NCBI GenBank assembly: GCA_934615145.1
Contig: CAKTTM010000117.1
Location: forward strand, 1 to 5,938
DNA length: 5,938 bases
Source: an uncultured Clostridia bacterium
Lineage (GTDB): Bacteria > Bacillota > Clostridia > Christensenellales > Aristaeellaceae
Direction: 5' to 3'
Positions 1 through 4,364 of this stretch are shown here, piece after piece (within the stretch, counting starts at the first letter, position 1; each line of letters begins with the position of its first letter). Under the pieces are notes generated by a model. That model made no database searches. It saw only the letters and a list, made by a program, of their open reading frames with translations, and had not been told where the DNA came from. Position numbers and translations under genes: made by a program.

Positions 1-66
1 CTTCTGCTCCATCTTGGCCGCGCAGCTGGCGCAGCCCAGGTTTTCCATCTGAAATGTCGCCTTCAT
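1..66 (-). CDS. Heavy-metal-associated (HMA) domain protein, N-terminus only (probable Zn/Cd/Pb P-type ATPase or small metal chaperone)
   Basis: Only the first 22 codons are in the window; the gene continues past base 1. The translation starts MKATFQMENLGCASCAAKME. Gly11-Cys12-Ala-Ser-Cys15 is the CxxC metal-binding loop of an HMA domain, and the CAxCAAKxE context is typical of the N-terminal domain of CadA/ZntA-type Zn/Cd/Pb-exporting P1B ATPases of Firmicutes. The ATG at 66-64 is preceded by GGGGAGG about 8 bases upstream, which supports this start. A perfect sigma-A promoter with two ArsR-type operators lies directly upstream, so expression is probably relieved by metal. Whether the full protein is an ATPase or a stand-alone HMA chaperone cannot be seen. 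The HMA call is firm; metal specificity is inferred from the operator type. Confidence 0.75.
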   Translation of the reverse strand, partial: MKATFQMENLGCASCAAKMEQK

Positions 67-93
67 GGCATTGCCTCCCCGGAAGATAATCAA

Positions 94-109
94 TTGAGCA
101 GACGCTCAA
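94..109. promoter_or_regulatory. ArsR/SmtB-family operator O2, just after the transcription start
   Basis: Palindrome TTGAGC-N4-GCTCAA, with the core TGAGCA-GA-CGCTCA, the same 6-2-6 layout as the site at 127-146. It falls at about +6 to +21 of the predicted transcript. An extra TTCAAC half-site (113-118) lies between the two operators. Tandem sites would allow cooperative or backup repression. Confidence 0.65.
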
Positions 110-121
110 CTGTTCAACCTC

Positions 122-151
122 ATTATAGTTGAGCAATCATTCAACTGTCAA
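122..151 (-). promoter_or_regulatory. Consensus sigma-A promoter of the HMA gene
   Basis: On the minus strand TTGACA (151-146) and TATAAT (127-122) both match consensus exactly and are 18 bases apart. Transcription should start near 115, giving a leader of about 50 bases before the ATG at 66. Such a strong promoter is expected to be held silent by a repressor, and an inverted repeat fills the spacer. Confidence 0.85.
127..146. promoter_or_regulatory. ArsR/SmtB-family operator O1, between -35 and -10
   Basis: Imperfect palindrome AGTTGA-N8-TCAACT, with the core TGAGCA-AT-CATTCA. This matches the TGAACA-N2-TGTTCA-like 6-2-6 core of operators bound by SmtB, CadC and CzrA metal sensors. It occupies exactly the 18-base promoter spacer, so a bound repressor would block RNA polymerase. 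The repressor gene is not in the window; it may lie further along the same operon. Confidence 0.75.
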
Positions 152-181
152 TATGCTTTCGGCAGATTGTATCGAGCCGCG

Positions 182-210
182 TTGCGCGCGGCGGAGAAGA
201 TTGTTAGGAT
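182..210 (+). promoter_or_regulatory. Possible weak promoter of the YusI-like gene
   Basis: TTGCGC (182-187) and TAGGAT (205-210) are 17 bases apart on the plus strand and would start transcription near 217, just ahead of the AGGAGG at 230-235. The match to consensus is partial. A small GC hairpin (176-181 with 187-192) overlaps the -35. No metal operator overlaps it, so this gene is probably not under the same repressor, although the O1 site is only about 36 bases from the -35. Confidence 0.3.
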
Positions 211-240
211 AGGGGGGAATGATATTTTCAGGAGGACGAC

Positions 241-591
241 ATGCTCTTTATCTGCTACCCCAAGTGCTCCACCTGCCAGAAGGCCAGGGCCTGGCTGGAC
301 TATAGAGGCATCACCTATACCTTCCGCGACATCAAGGAAGATCGGCCCAGCGCGCAGGAGCTGGCCGCCTGGCACAGGCTCAGCGGCCTGCCGCTCAAGC
401 GATTTTTCAACACCAGCGGCCTGGCCTACCGGGCCCTGGGTTTAAGCGACAAGCTGCCCGACATGCCCGAGACCGAGCAGATCGCCCTGCTGGCCACCGA
501 CGGCATGCTGGTCAAGCGGCCGCTATTGATCGGCGATGACTTTGTGCTGACCGGCTTTCGGGAGAAGGACTGGGCAGACAGGCTGGGCTGA
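241..591 (+). CDS. YusI-like ArsC/Spx-family thioredoxin-fold protein
   Basis: The 116-residue product belongs to the ArsC/Spx/YffB family and is close in sequence pattern to Bacillus subtilis YusI as I remember it. It begins FICYPKCSTCQKA, which gives a CxxC redox motif at Cys9/Cys12 plus an extra Cys5. It then carries FFNTSGLAYR, LLATDGMLVKRPLL and GFREKDW, in the order and spacing of the family, and the length is usual. Members are annotated as arsenate reductase family proteins, but the CxxC followed by KA resembles Spx/YusI more than true ArsC, so arsenate reduction is not shown. A thiol-redox role in the cytoplasm is the safer call. The ATG follows AGGAGG with a 5-base gap. It is divergent from the metal-regulated HMA gene and converges on the deacylase gene with only 7 bases between stops and no terminator. 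Confidence 0.88.
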   Translation: MLFICYPKCSTCQKARAWLDYRGITYTFRDIKEDRPSAQELAAWHRLSGLPLKRFFNTSGLAYRALGLSDKLPDMPETEQIALLATDGMLVKRPLLIGDDFVLTGFREKDWADRLG

Positions 592-598
592 GCCTGAT

Positions 599-1090
599 TT
601 ATGGTGCGCCATGTAGCGTAAGATCCGCCGTCACCGCGCCCGTTGCCTTCAGCAGATCGCCCGGCATCAGCCTGATCTGCAGGCCGATGCGCCCGCCGGA
701 GACGATCACATAGGGCTCCTGCAGGGCGCTGCTGTCCACCGCCGTCTTCAGTGCCTTTTTCATCGCCAGCGGCGAGCAGCCGCCCCGCACATAGCCTGTG
801 ACCGCCCTTAAGTTATCCGGTGGCAGCATCTGCAGGCCCTTGACCCCAAAGCACTGCGCCGCCGCCTTCAGATCCAGCTGCGCCGGCCCCGGCAGCAGGC
901 AGACATAGTGCTGCCTGTCGCTGCCCTGCAGCACCAGCGCTTTATACACCCGCTGCGGCGGCTCACCAATCATCGCCGCCACCGCCACCGCGTCCACCGC
1001 CTCGCCGTGGCTTTCATAGGTCAGCGCGCTGTAGGCCATGTGCAGGCTGTCCAGCTGGCGCATGGCGTTGCTTTTGTCGATCTTGCTCAT
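599..1090 (-). CDS. ybaK: YbaK/EbsC-family Cys-tRNA(Pro) deacylase
   Basis: The 163-residue product matches the YbaK/ProX trans-editing family, which hydrolyses Cys (or Ala) wrongly attached to tRNA(Pro) and so corrects errors of prolyl-tRNA synthetase in the cytoplasm. Family signatures are in order: RVYKALV near residue 47, with the conserved catalytic-pocket Lys; a KGLQMLPPDNL region near 84; GYVRGGCSPLAMKK near 99, the GxxxGGxSPxGxKK-like loop; and VSGGRIGLQI near 129, ending in a PGDLL segment. Length is normal (about 155-160). The start is supported by AGAGG eight bases upstream. It lies 38 bases after the stop of the secreted-protein gene on the same strand, so co-transcription is likely; a TAGATA (1118-1113) could act as a weak local -10 but has no convincing -35. 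Cys versus Ala specificity cannot be read from sequence. Confidence 0.93.
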   Translation of the reverse strand: MSKIDKSNAMRQLDSLHMAYSALTYESHGEAVDAVAVAAMIGEPPQRVYKALVLQGSDRQHYVCLLPGPAQLDLKAAAQCFGVKGLQMLPPDNLRAVTGYVRGGCSPLAMKKALKTAVDSSALQEPYVIVSGGRIGLQIRLMPGDLLKATGAVTADLTLHGAP

Positions 1091-1128
1091 GGGTGATCCT
1101 CTTTCCTGGCAGTATCTAAGGGCTGTGC

Positions 1129-1680
1129 TTATTCCTCATCCACCCTGGACAGCCAGCCCTCGGCCAGCGCCAGTATCTGCTGCGCCGCCGGGTCCTCGCT
1201 CTGCCCTACCATGGAGCCGCGCTCGGCGATCAGCAGCATCCGCGCCTCGCCATCCACCGGCCGCAGCGCGTAGATCAGCCGCGCGCCCAGGTCGGTAGCG
1301 AAGAACTCAGGCTCAAAGGGCCTGTCTTTCAGGCCGCCGATCAGCTGGCGCAGCTGGTCTGCCCCCTCCTGCCCGATGGGCGAGAGCTCCTCAGGCGCCG
1401 GGCCATTGTACAGCCGGCTGTTGCAGGAGATGCCGTGCGTGCGCAGGTAGAACAGCAGGTTGTCCTGATCCTCCTTGTACTCCCAGGGCACCGGCCCCAG
1501 GTCAAAGAACAGCCGGCTGCCGTCCGCCAGGATCACCACCACCTCGTCCGTGGGCACCCAGGCGCCCACGCTGCGCTGGATCAGCAGTATGTCGCGCCCG
1601 ATGCTGGCCTGCGCGGGCAAAGGGAGGAGAGACAGGGCGAGCAGGGCGCAGAGTGTGAGCAGTATCAGCTTTTTCATCAT
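1129..1680 (-). CDS. Secreted protein of unknown function with Sec signal peptide
   Basis: I do not recognise this 183-residue protein (182 if the second ATG is used). The N-terminus is a classic Sec signal: MMKK, a hydrophobic core of about 16 residues, then LPLPAQA-S with a likely signal peptidase I cut after Ala25. No lipobox is present. The mature part of about 158 residues is acidic and has no further membrane segment. It holds DEVVVILADGSRLFFDLGP (about 45-63), an aromatic PWEYKEDQDNLLFYLR stretch, a single mature Cys (in ISCNSR), and a C-terminal ALRPVDGEARMLLIAERGS strand-rich region. The two-strand pattern with short loops suggests a small alpha/beta or beta-sandwich domain, but this is only inference. 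Two adjacent ATGs occur; the second (1677) has better spacing to AGGAGG. It probably shares a transcript with the downstream deacylase gene. Confidence 0.8.
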   Translation of the reverse strand: MMKKLILLTLCALLALSLLPLPAQASIGRDILLIQRSVGAWVPTDEVVVILADGSRLFFDLGPVPWEYKEDQDNLLFYLRTHGISCNSRLYNGPAPEELSPIGQEGADQLRQLIGGLKDRPFEPEFFATDLGARLIYALRPVDGEARMLLIAERGSMVGQSEDPAAQQILALAEGWLSRVDEE

Positions 1681-1683
1681 TGG

Positions 1684-1690
1684 CCTCCTT
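1684..1690 (-). promoter_or_regulatory. Ribosome binding site favouring the second ATG of the secreted-protein gene
   Basis: AAGGAGG on the minus strand. It is only 3 bases from the first ATG (1680) but 6 from the second (1677), so translation more likely begins at 1677 and gives a 182-residue protein starting MKKL. Confidence 0.6.
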
Positions 1691-1763
1691 CATTCAGGTC
1701 ATTGTCCTGATGATGTGACGGGGGAAGGGGCGAAAAGGTTCCGGAGGTTGGTAGCGTGTCAAG

Positions 1764-1786
1764 AAGCCACCCGATGGGGGTGGCTT
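1764..1786. terminator. Terminator-like hairpin AAGCCACCC/GGGTGGCTT
   Basis: A perfect 9-bp stem (1764-1772 with 1778-1786) with a 5-base loop. On the plus strand it is followed by a T-rich but broken tract (about 1787-1808). On the minus strand it ends in GGCTTCTT. It sits between the end of the SPFH operon (1984) and the start of the secreted-protein gene (1680 or 1677), so it most plausibly ends the SPFH operon transcript. The T tract is poor for the minus direction, which keeps confidence moderate. Confidence 0.5.
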
Positions 1787-1909
1787 GTGTAGGTTGGGTT
1801 GTTGTTTGGGGGGGTGCCGGGCGGTATGGAGTGCCCTTTCGCTGTCTTGCCGCCGCAAAGAATCACTTCGCTCTCTTTGCTCAGGCTCTTTGGGCTGCGG
1901 CCCAGGACT

Positions 1910-1930
1910 TTGGGGGCTGTCAGCCCCCAA
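1910..1930. repeat. Near-perfect 21-base palindrome centred on 1920
   Basis: TTGGGGGCTG, one T, then its exact complement CAGCCCCCAA. As RNA it would form about a 9-bp stem with a 3-base loop. An alternative fold pairs TGTCAG (1918-1923) with CTGACA (1936-1941), which would disrupt this hairpin and the next one, so two exclusive structures are possible. Confidence 0.7.
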
Positions 1931-1939
1931 GCCCCCTGA

Positions 1940-1958
1940 CAAGGGATTTCATCCCTTG
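1940..1958. repeat. Perfect 8-bp hairpin next to the 1910-1930 palindrome
   Basis: CAAGGGAT (1940-1947) and ATCCCTTG (1951-1958) around a 3-base TTC loop. It is nine bases from the preceding palindrome. There is no T tract on either side, so it is not a standard intrinsic terminator. Confidence 0.65.
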
Positions 1959-1983
1959 ACCCACTTTGGGCTTGCGTTCTGCC

Positions 1984-2277
1984 TTAGTACTTCTTCAGCA
2001 TTTCCACCAGGTCGCCCTTGGCCACCGCGTCCTGGATCGCCTTGACGCCCTCCGGGTCCATATGGATCAGCGCGATCGCCTCGCCCTTATCATCATAGCC
2101 CACCAGCGCCTCGCCATCCTGGCTGCCCTTATAGCTAAGCGCCACCCTCTGGCAAAAGCTCTCCATCGCGGCGCGCGCCTGCTTCATCGCCTGCTTCCTC
2201 GCGCGCTTGTAGGGCCCGGCCTCCTTCTTGGGGATCAGCCAGGCGCCCACCTTTTCAAAGCCCCTGTGCGGCCTCAC
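1984..2277 (-). CDS. Basic 97-residue protein of unknown function, translationally coupled to the SPFH gene
   Basis: I do not recognise this protein. The reading frame is open further upstream, but there it is only a shadow of the SPFH zinc-ribbon codons. The best start is a GTG at 2277-2275 that overlaps the SPFH stop TGA (2276-2274) as GTGA, a typical translational-coupling arrangement, with a modest GGGG about 7 bases ahead. The product has a strongly basic N-terminal third (IPKKEAGPYKRARKQAMKQA), one Cys, then DGEALVGYDDKGEAIALIHM, which looks like a beta hairpin, and a C-terminal helix ending LVEMLKKY. No signal peptide or membrane segment is seen. It is the last gene of a three-gene operon. 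An alternative is that it is a C-terminal extension of the SPFH protein split off by a frameshift; the clean zinc-ribbon ending of the SPFH protein argues against that. Confidence 0.65.
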   Translation of the reverse strand: MRPHRGFEKVGAWLIPKKEAGPYKRARKQAMKQARAAMESFCQRVALSYKGSQDGEALVGYDDKGEAIALIHMDPEGVKAIQDAVAKGDLVEMLKKY

Positions 2278-3329
2278 TGCTGAGCCCCACACTCCGGACA
2301 GAACTTGGCCCCCGCCTCGACCGGCTTGCCGCAGCTGACACAAGGCGCGCTGGCCTTCTGCTGCTGGGCGCCGCACTCGGGGCAGAATTTGCTGGCAGGC
2401 GCGATCGGCTTTGCGCAATTGACACAAGGCACCGTCGCCGCCGCAGGCGTCTGTATCTGCTGGGGCTGCTGCGCGCCCTGCATCGCGCCCTGCATCATCT
2501 GGCCCATCGCCATGCCGGCGCCCATGCCTGCGCCCATGCCCGCAGCGCCGCCCGTGTTCTGCGCTGCGTCGCGCAGCGCGTCCGCCGCCTGCATCTGCGT
2601 GTAGCGGTTCAGGTCGCCGATCACGCCCATGCTGGTGCGGGTGTCCATCGCCTTTTCCACTTCCTCGGGCAGGCTGATGTTCTCGATCACAAAGCTCTCA
2701 AGCTTCAGTCCCAGCGGCGCCACCTTGGGCTGTATCGTCCCCAGGGCGAACTGGCTGAGCTCCTCATAGTTGGCCGCCAGGTCGAGCGCCGGGATCTTCG
2801 ACTGCGCCAGCGCGTCCGACAGCGCCGACACGATCGTCCGCTTGATCTGCCCCTCTACGCCCTCTACCGTGAACAGCTCGCTGGTGCCAAAGACTTCCTT
2901 CAAGAAGGCCACAGGATCCGCCACGCGGAAGGAGTAGATGCCAAAGGCGCGCAGCCTGATCATGCCAAAGTCCTGATCGCGCATCATCACCGGGTTGCTG
3001 GTGCCCCACTTGAGGTCCAGGAACTGCTTGGTGTTGATGAAGTAGACCTCCGCCTTAAAGGGGCTGTTGAAGCCGTACTTCCAGCTCTTCAGCGCCGTCA
3101 TGATCGGCAGGTTCTGTGTGCTCAGCTCATAGCGGCCCGGCTGGAAGACATCGGCCAGCTTGCCCTCGTTGACAAAGATCGCCACCTGGCTCTCGCGCAC
3201 GGTCAGCTGTGCGCCCATCATGATCTCTTTGCCGTTATTCTCATAGCGGTAGACCATGGTGTTGGAACTGGAGTCGGTCCACTCGATCACATCGATCAGC
3301 TGGCCCTTGATCATCTTGAAAATGCCCAT
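2274..3329 (-). CDS. SPFH-domain protein with two C-terminal zinc ribbons (YdjI-like)
   Basis: The 351-residue product fits the YdjI-like branch of the SPFH/Band 7 family, often annotated as virion core protein-like. Residues about 20-240 form the SPFH core, with the segments SQVAIFVNEGKLADVFQPGR, FNSPFKAEVYFIN and DLKWGTSNPVMMRDQDFG; NRYTQMQAADAL follows near 241. Residues 260-298 are a flexible Gly/Met/Gln linker. Two zinc ribbons close the protein: Cys302/305 with Cys316/319, and Cys330/333 with Cys344/347, each ending CPECGAQQ. There is no N-terminal membrane segment, so membrane association would be through partners. In B. subtilis, YdjI works with the phage-shock protein PspA and YdjG/YdjH at the membrane; no such partner is in this window. 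The start has AAGGAGG with a 8-base gap. It lies 26 bases after the receiver-like gene, in one operon. Confidence 0.9.
   Translation of the reverse strand: MGIFKMIKGQLIDVIEWTDSSSNTMVYRYENNGKEIMMGAQLTVRESQVAIFVNEGKLADVFQPGRYELSTQNLPIMTALKSWKYGFNSPFKAEVYFINTKQFLDLKWGTSNPVMMRDQDFGMIRLRAFGIYSFRVADPVAFLKEVFGTSELFTVEGVEGQIKRTIVSALSDALAQSKIPALDLAANYEELSQFALGTIQPKVAPLGLKLESFVIENISLPEEVEKAMDTRTSMGVIGDLNRYTQMQAADALRDAAQNTGGAAGMGAGMGAGMAMGQMMQGAMQGAQQPQQIQTPAAATVPCVNCAKPIAPASKFCPECGAQQQKASAPCVSCGKPVEAGAKFCPECGAQQ
2277..2429 (-). repeat. Tandem duplication encoding the two zinc ribbons
   Basis: Codons 301-351 of the SPFH gene hold two similar CxxC-N10-CxxC units offset by 28 residues (84 bases). Both start PCV.C.KP and end KFCPECGAQQ. 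DNA identity is clear but not perfect, so the duplication is old or selected. Confidence 0.75.
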
Positions 3330-3355
3330 GCGGTCTCCTCCTTAATGACTATCTC

Positions 3356-4168
3356 TTATCCCTGCGGGCCCTGGCCCGCAAGATCCATGATGGATGGCAG
3401 CATCGTATACTGCTCCAGGTTCAGGTCCAGATCAAGGTACTCCTTGATCAGCGCCACCTTGTCATGCACATGCTGCTGCACCTGGTAGCCTACCTCGGTG
3501 GCCTCTATGTCAGGGCTGTCCTGCCGCTGCACGGCAATCAGCCGGATATGCCTGGTCGTCAGCACCGCCACGCCGTAGTACACATTGTCAATGTATCGGC
3601 CAAAGAAGTTGGTGCGCAGTGCGCTCTCCAGCCGCTCGCGGCCGTAGTGCCAGCGGTCGGACAGATAGATCTCGCCCTGGGGCAGATCAAAATCAAACAG
3701 GAAGCAGGGCTTGTCCCAGCTTAGGTGCGCGCGCACCAGCTTGAACCGGCTCTTGAGCTCCTCCTGGTCATTGATCTCCCGCGCCAGCACCTGGTGCATC
3801 AGCTCGTCACGCAGATACTCCAGCACCGAGGCCTCGTCATACTCGTCGTCTGTATAGTCCGCGTGCAGCGCGTCCAGAAAGCGGCGTACCCGCTGCAGCT
3901 CAGTGCGCAGCCGCTCATCGCGGTGATGGGTCTGGAAGATGGGCAGGCTGGGCCTGGTCTCCACCAGGTACTGATGCAGCAGCCCCACATCGCCATGGCG
4001 TATGGAGTAGCCCACCGCGTCGATGGCGTTGCGCTCCAGGTAGTCAATCGCCTGGTCGATACCATTGATCACGATCACAGGCGCGAACATCATCTCGCCC
4101 AGGTCGCTGACATTCTCAAATGCCGCTTTCACCTCGTCCCGATCGGTGACAAGCAAGAGCTTGTACAT
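3356..4168 (-). CDS. Degenerate receiver-like protein without DNA-binding domain (YesN-related)
   Basis: The 270-residue product starts MYKLLLVTDRDE and its first 115 residues or so follow the alpha/beta rhythm of a response-regulator receiver: strand 1 to Asp9, INGIDQAIDYLERNAIDAVGYS with strand 3 near 50-55, and PSLPIFQT with a Thr at 80 in the strand 4 position. The phosphoacceptor Asp expected near 54-55 is Tyr/Ser, so it is probably a pseudo-receiver. Residues about 125-258 (from EYDEASVLEYL through WHYGRERLESALR and YYGVAVLTTRHIRLI) resemble, as I recall, the middle region of clostridial YesN/AraC-type regulators. The AraC helix-turn-helix that should follow is absent; the protein ends LAGQGPQG. 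A longer frame begins at 4222, but the ATG at 4168 has GGAGG seven bases ahead. It is first in the operon with the SPFH gene. The role is unknown; a protein-protein signalling or adaptor function is inferred. Confidence 0.7.
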   Translation of the reverse strand: MYKLLLVTDRDEVKAAFENVSDLGEMMFAPVIVINGIDQAIDYLERNAIDAVGYSIRHGDVGLLHQYLVETRPSLPIFQTHHRDERLRTELQRVRRFLDALHADYTDDEYDEASVLEYLRDELMHQVLAREINDQEELKSRFKLVRAHLSWDKPCFLFDFDLPQGEIYLSDRWHYGRERLESALRTNFFGRYIDNVYYGVAVLTTRHIRLIAVQRQDSPDIEATEVGYQVQQHVHDKVALIKEYLDLDLNLEQYTMLPSIMDLAGQGPQG

Positions 4169-4175
4169 CACATGT

Positions 4176-4180
4176 CCTCC
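4176..4180 (-). promoter_or_regulatory. Ribosome binding site fixing the start of the receiver-like gene
   Basis: GGAGG on the minus strand, seven bases before the ATG at 4168. The upstream in-frame start at 4222 would lie before the predicted transcription start (about 4192), so it cannot be used from this promoter. Confidence 0.75.
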
Positions 4181-4194
4181 CCCTCGTCCTTCAG

Positions 4195-4214
4195 GCATAT
4201 TATAGCCCATATGC
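4195..4214. promoter_or_regulatory. Candidate operator over the -10 of the SPFH operon promoter
   Basis: Inverted repeat GCATAT (4195-4200) and ATATGC (4209-4214) separated by 8 bases, covering the -10. The longer word GCATATTAT at 4195-4203 recurs directly at 4236-4244, upstream of the -35. Half-sites on both sides of the promoter are what a dimeric repressor would need, but AT-rich promoter DNA can give this by chance and no regulator gene is adjacent. Confidence 0.35.
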
Positions 4215-4227
4215 ACAATCATGACAA
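4199..4227 (-). promoter_or_regulatory. Promoter of the receiver-SPFH-97aa operon
   Basis: TTGTCA (4227-4222) and TATAAT (4204-4199) on the minus strand are 17 bases apart, with 11 of 12 consensus matches. Predicted transcription start is near 4192, about 24 bases before the ATG at 4168, a short leader. The -10 lies inside an inverted repeat GCATAT-N8-ATATGC. Confidence 0.75.
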
Positions 4228-4289
4228 GGAGGATTGCATATTATGAACAAAGGCGTATGCGCTTTGGGCGAGGCCGCCCGGCAAGGCAA

Positions 4290-4331
4290 GGCGCCAGGGC
4301 GGCGGTGCTCACACCGCGCTGCCCTGGCGTC
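4290..4331. terminator. Strong GC hairpin after the surface-protein gene
   Basis: The stem CGCCAGGGC (4292-4300) pairs perfectly with GCCCTGGCG (4321-4329) and extends by a G-U and a G-C pair outward. Inside, GCGGTG (4302-4307) pairs with CACCGC (4312-4317) around a 4-base loop. It lies 33 bases after the stop of the surface-protein gene, where a terminator is expected. However, the T-rich tract (TTTGTTT at 4334-4340) is on the plus-strand side, so in the minus direction it lacks a U tail. It may be bidirectional or work mainly as a 3' stabiliser. Confidence 0.6.
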
Positions 4332-4364
4332 AGTTTGTTTGCTTGGATTTAGAGTGGCTTGGGT

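Larger units (their letters stand above)
1815..1980. repeat. Dense palindrome cluster in a gene-free stretch; candidate interspersed repeat
   Basis: The 303 bases between 1681 and 1983 hold no credible gene. Apart from a ribosome binding site and the 1764-1786 hairpin, they carry a run of inverted repeats: GGCGG 1820-1824 with CCGCC 1850-1854, GCAAAGA 1855-1861 with TCTTTGC 1874-1880, TGGGC 1891-1895 with GCCCA 1900-1904, then the two strong hairpins listed separately. None is followed by a clean T tract. The style, with stacked GC palindromes ending in a short one such as CAAGGGAT/ATCCCTTG, resembles intergenic repeat units I recall from clostridial genomes; that link is from memory and untested. 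Open frames across it are low-complexity and lack ribosome binding sites. Confidence 0.5.

Noticed and set aside
591..599. Terminator between the convergent YusI-like and deacylase genes
   Set aside because: Only 7 bases separate the stops and no hairpin with a T tract is present there.
1734..1762. TTGACA (1762-1757, minus) as the -35 of a promoter for the secreted-protein gene
   Set aside because: At 16-18 bases downstream the -10 candidates are AACCTT, ACCTTT and CCTTTT, too far from TATAAT.
1785..2045. Plus-strand frames across the palindrome cluster
   Set aside because: No ribosome binding site, biased composition driven by the palindromes, and overlap with the end of the 97-residue gene.
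2278..2427. N-terminal extension of the 97-residue protein frame
   Set aside because: This part is out of frame with, and fully inside, the zinc-ribbon codons, and starts at a TTG without a ribosome binding site.
4169..4222. Longer start for the receiver-like gene
   Set aside because: The extra codons overlap the predicted -10 and transcription start, and GGAGG is placed for the ATG at 4168.
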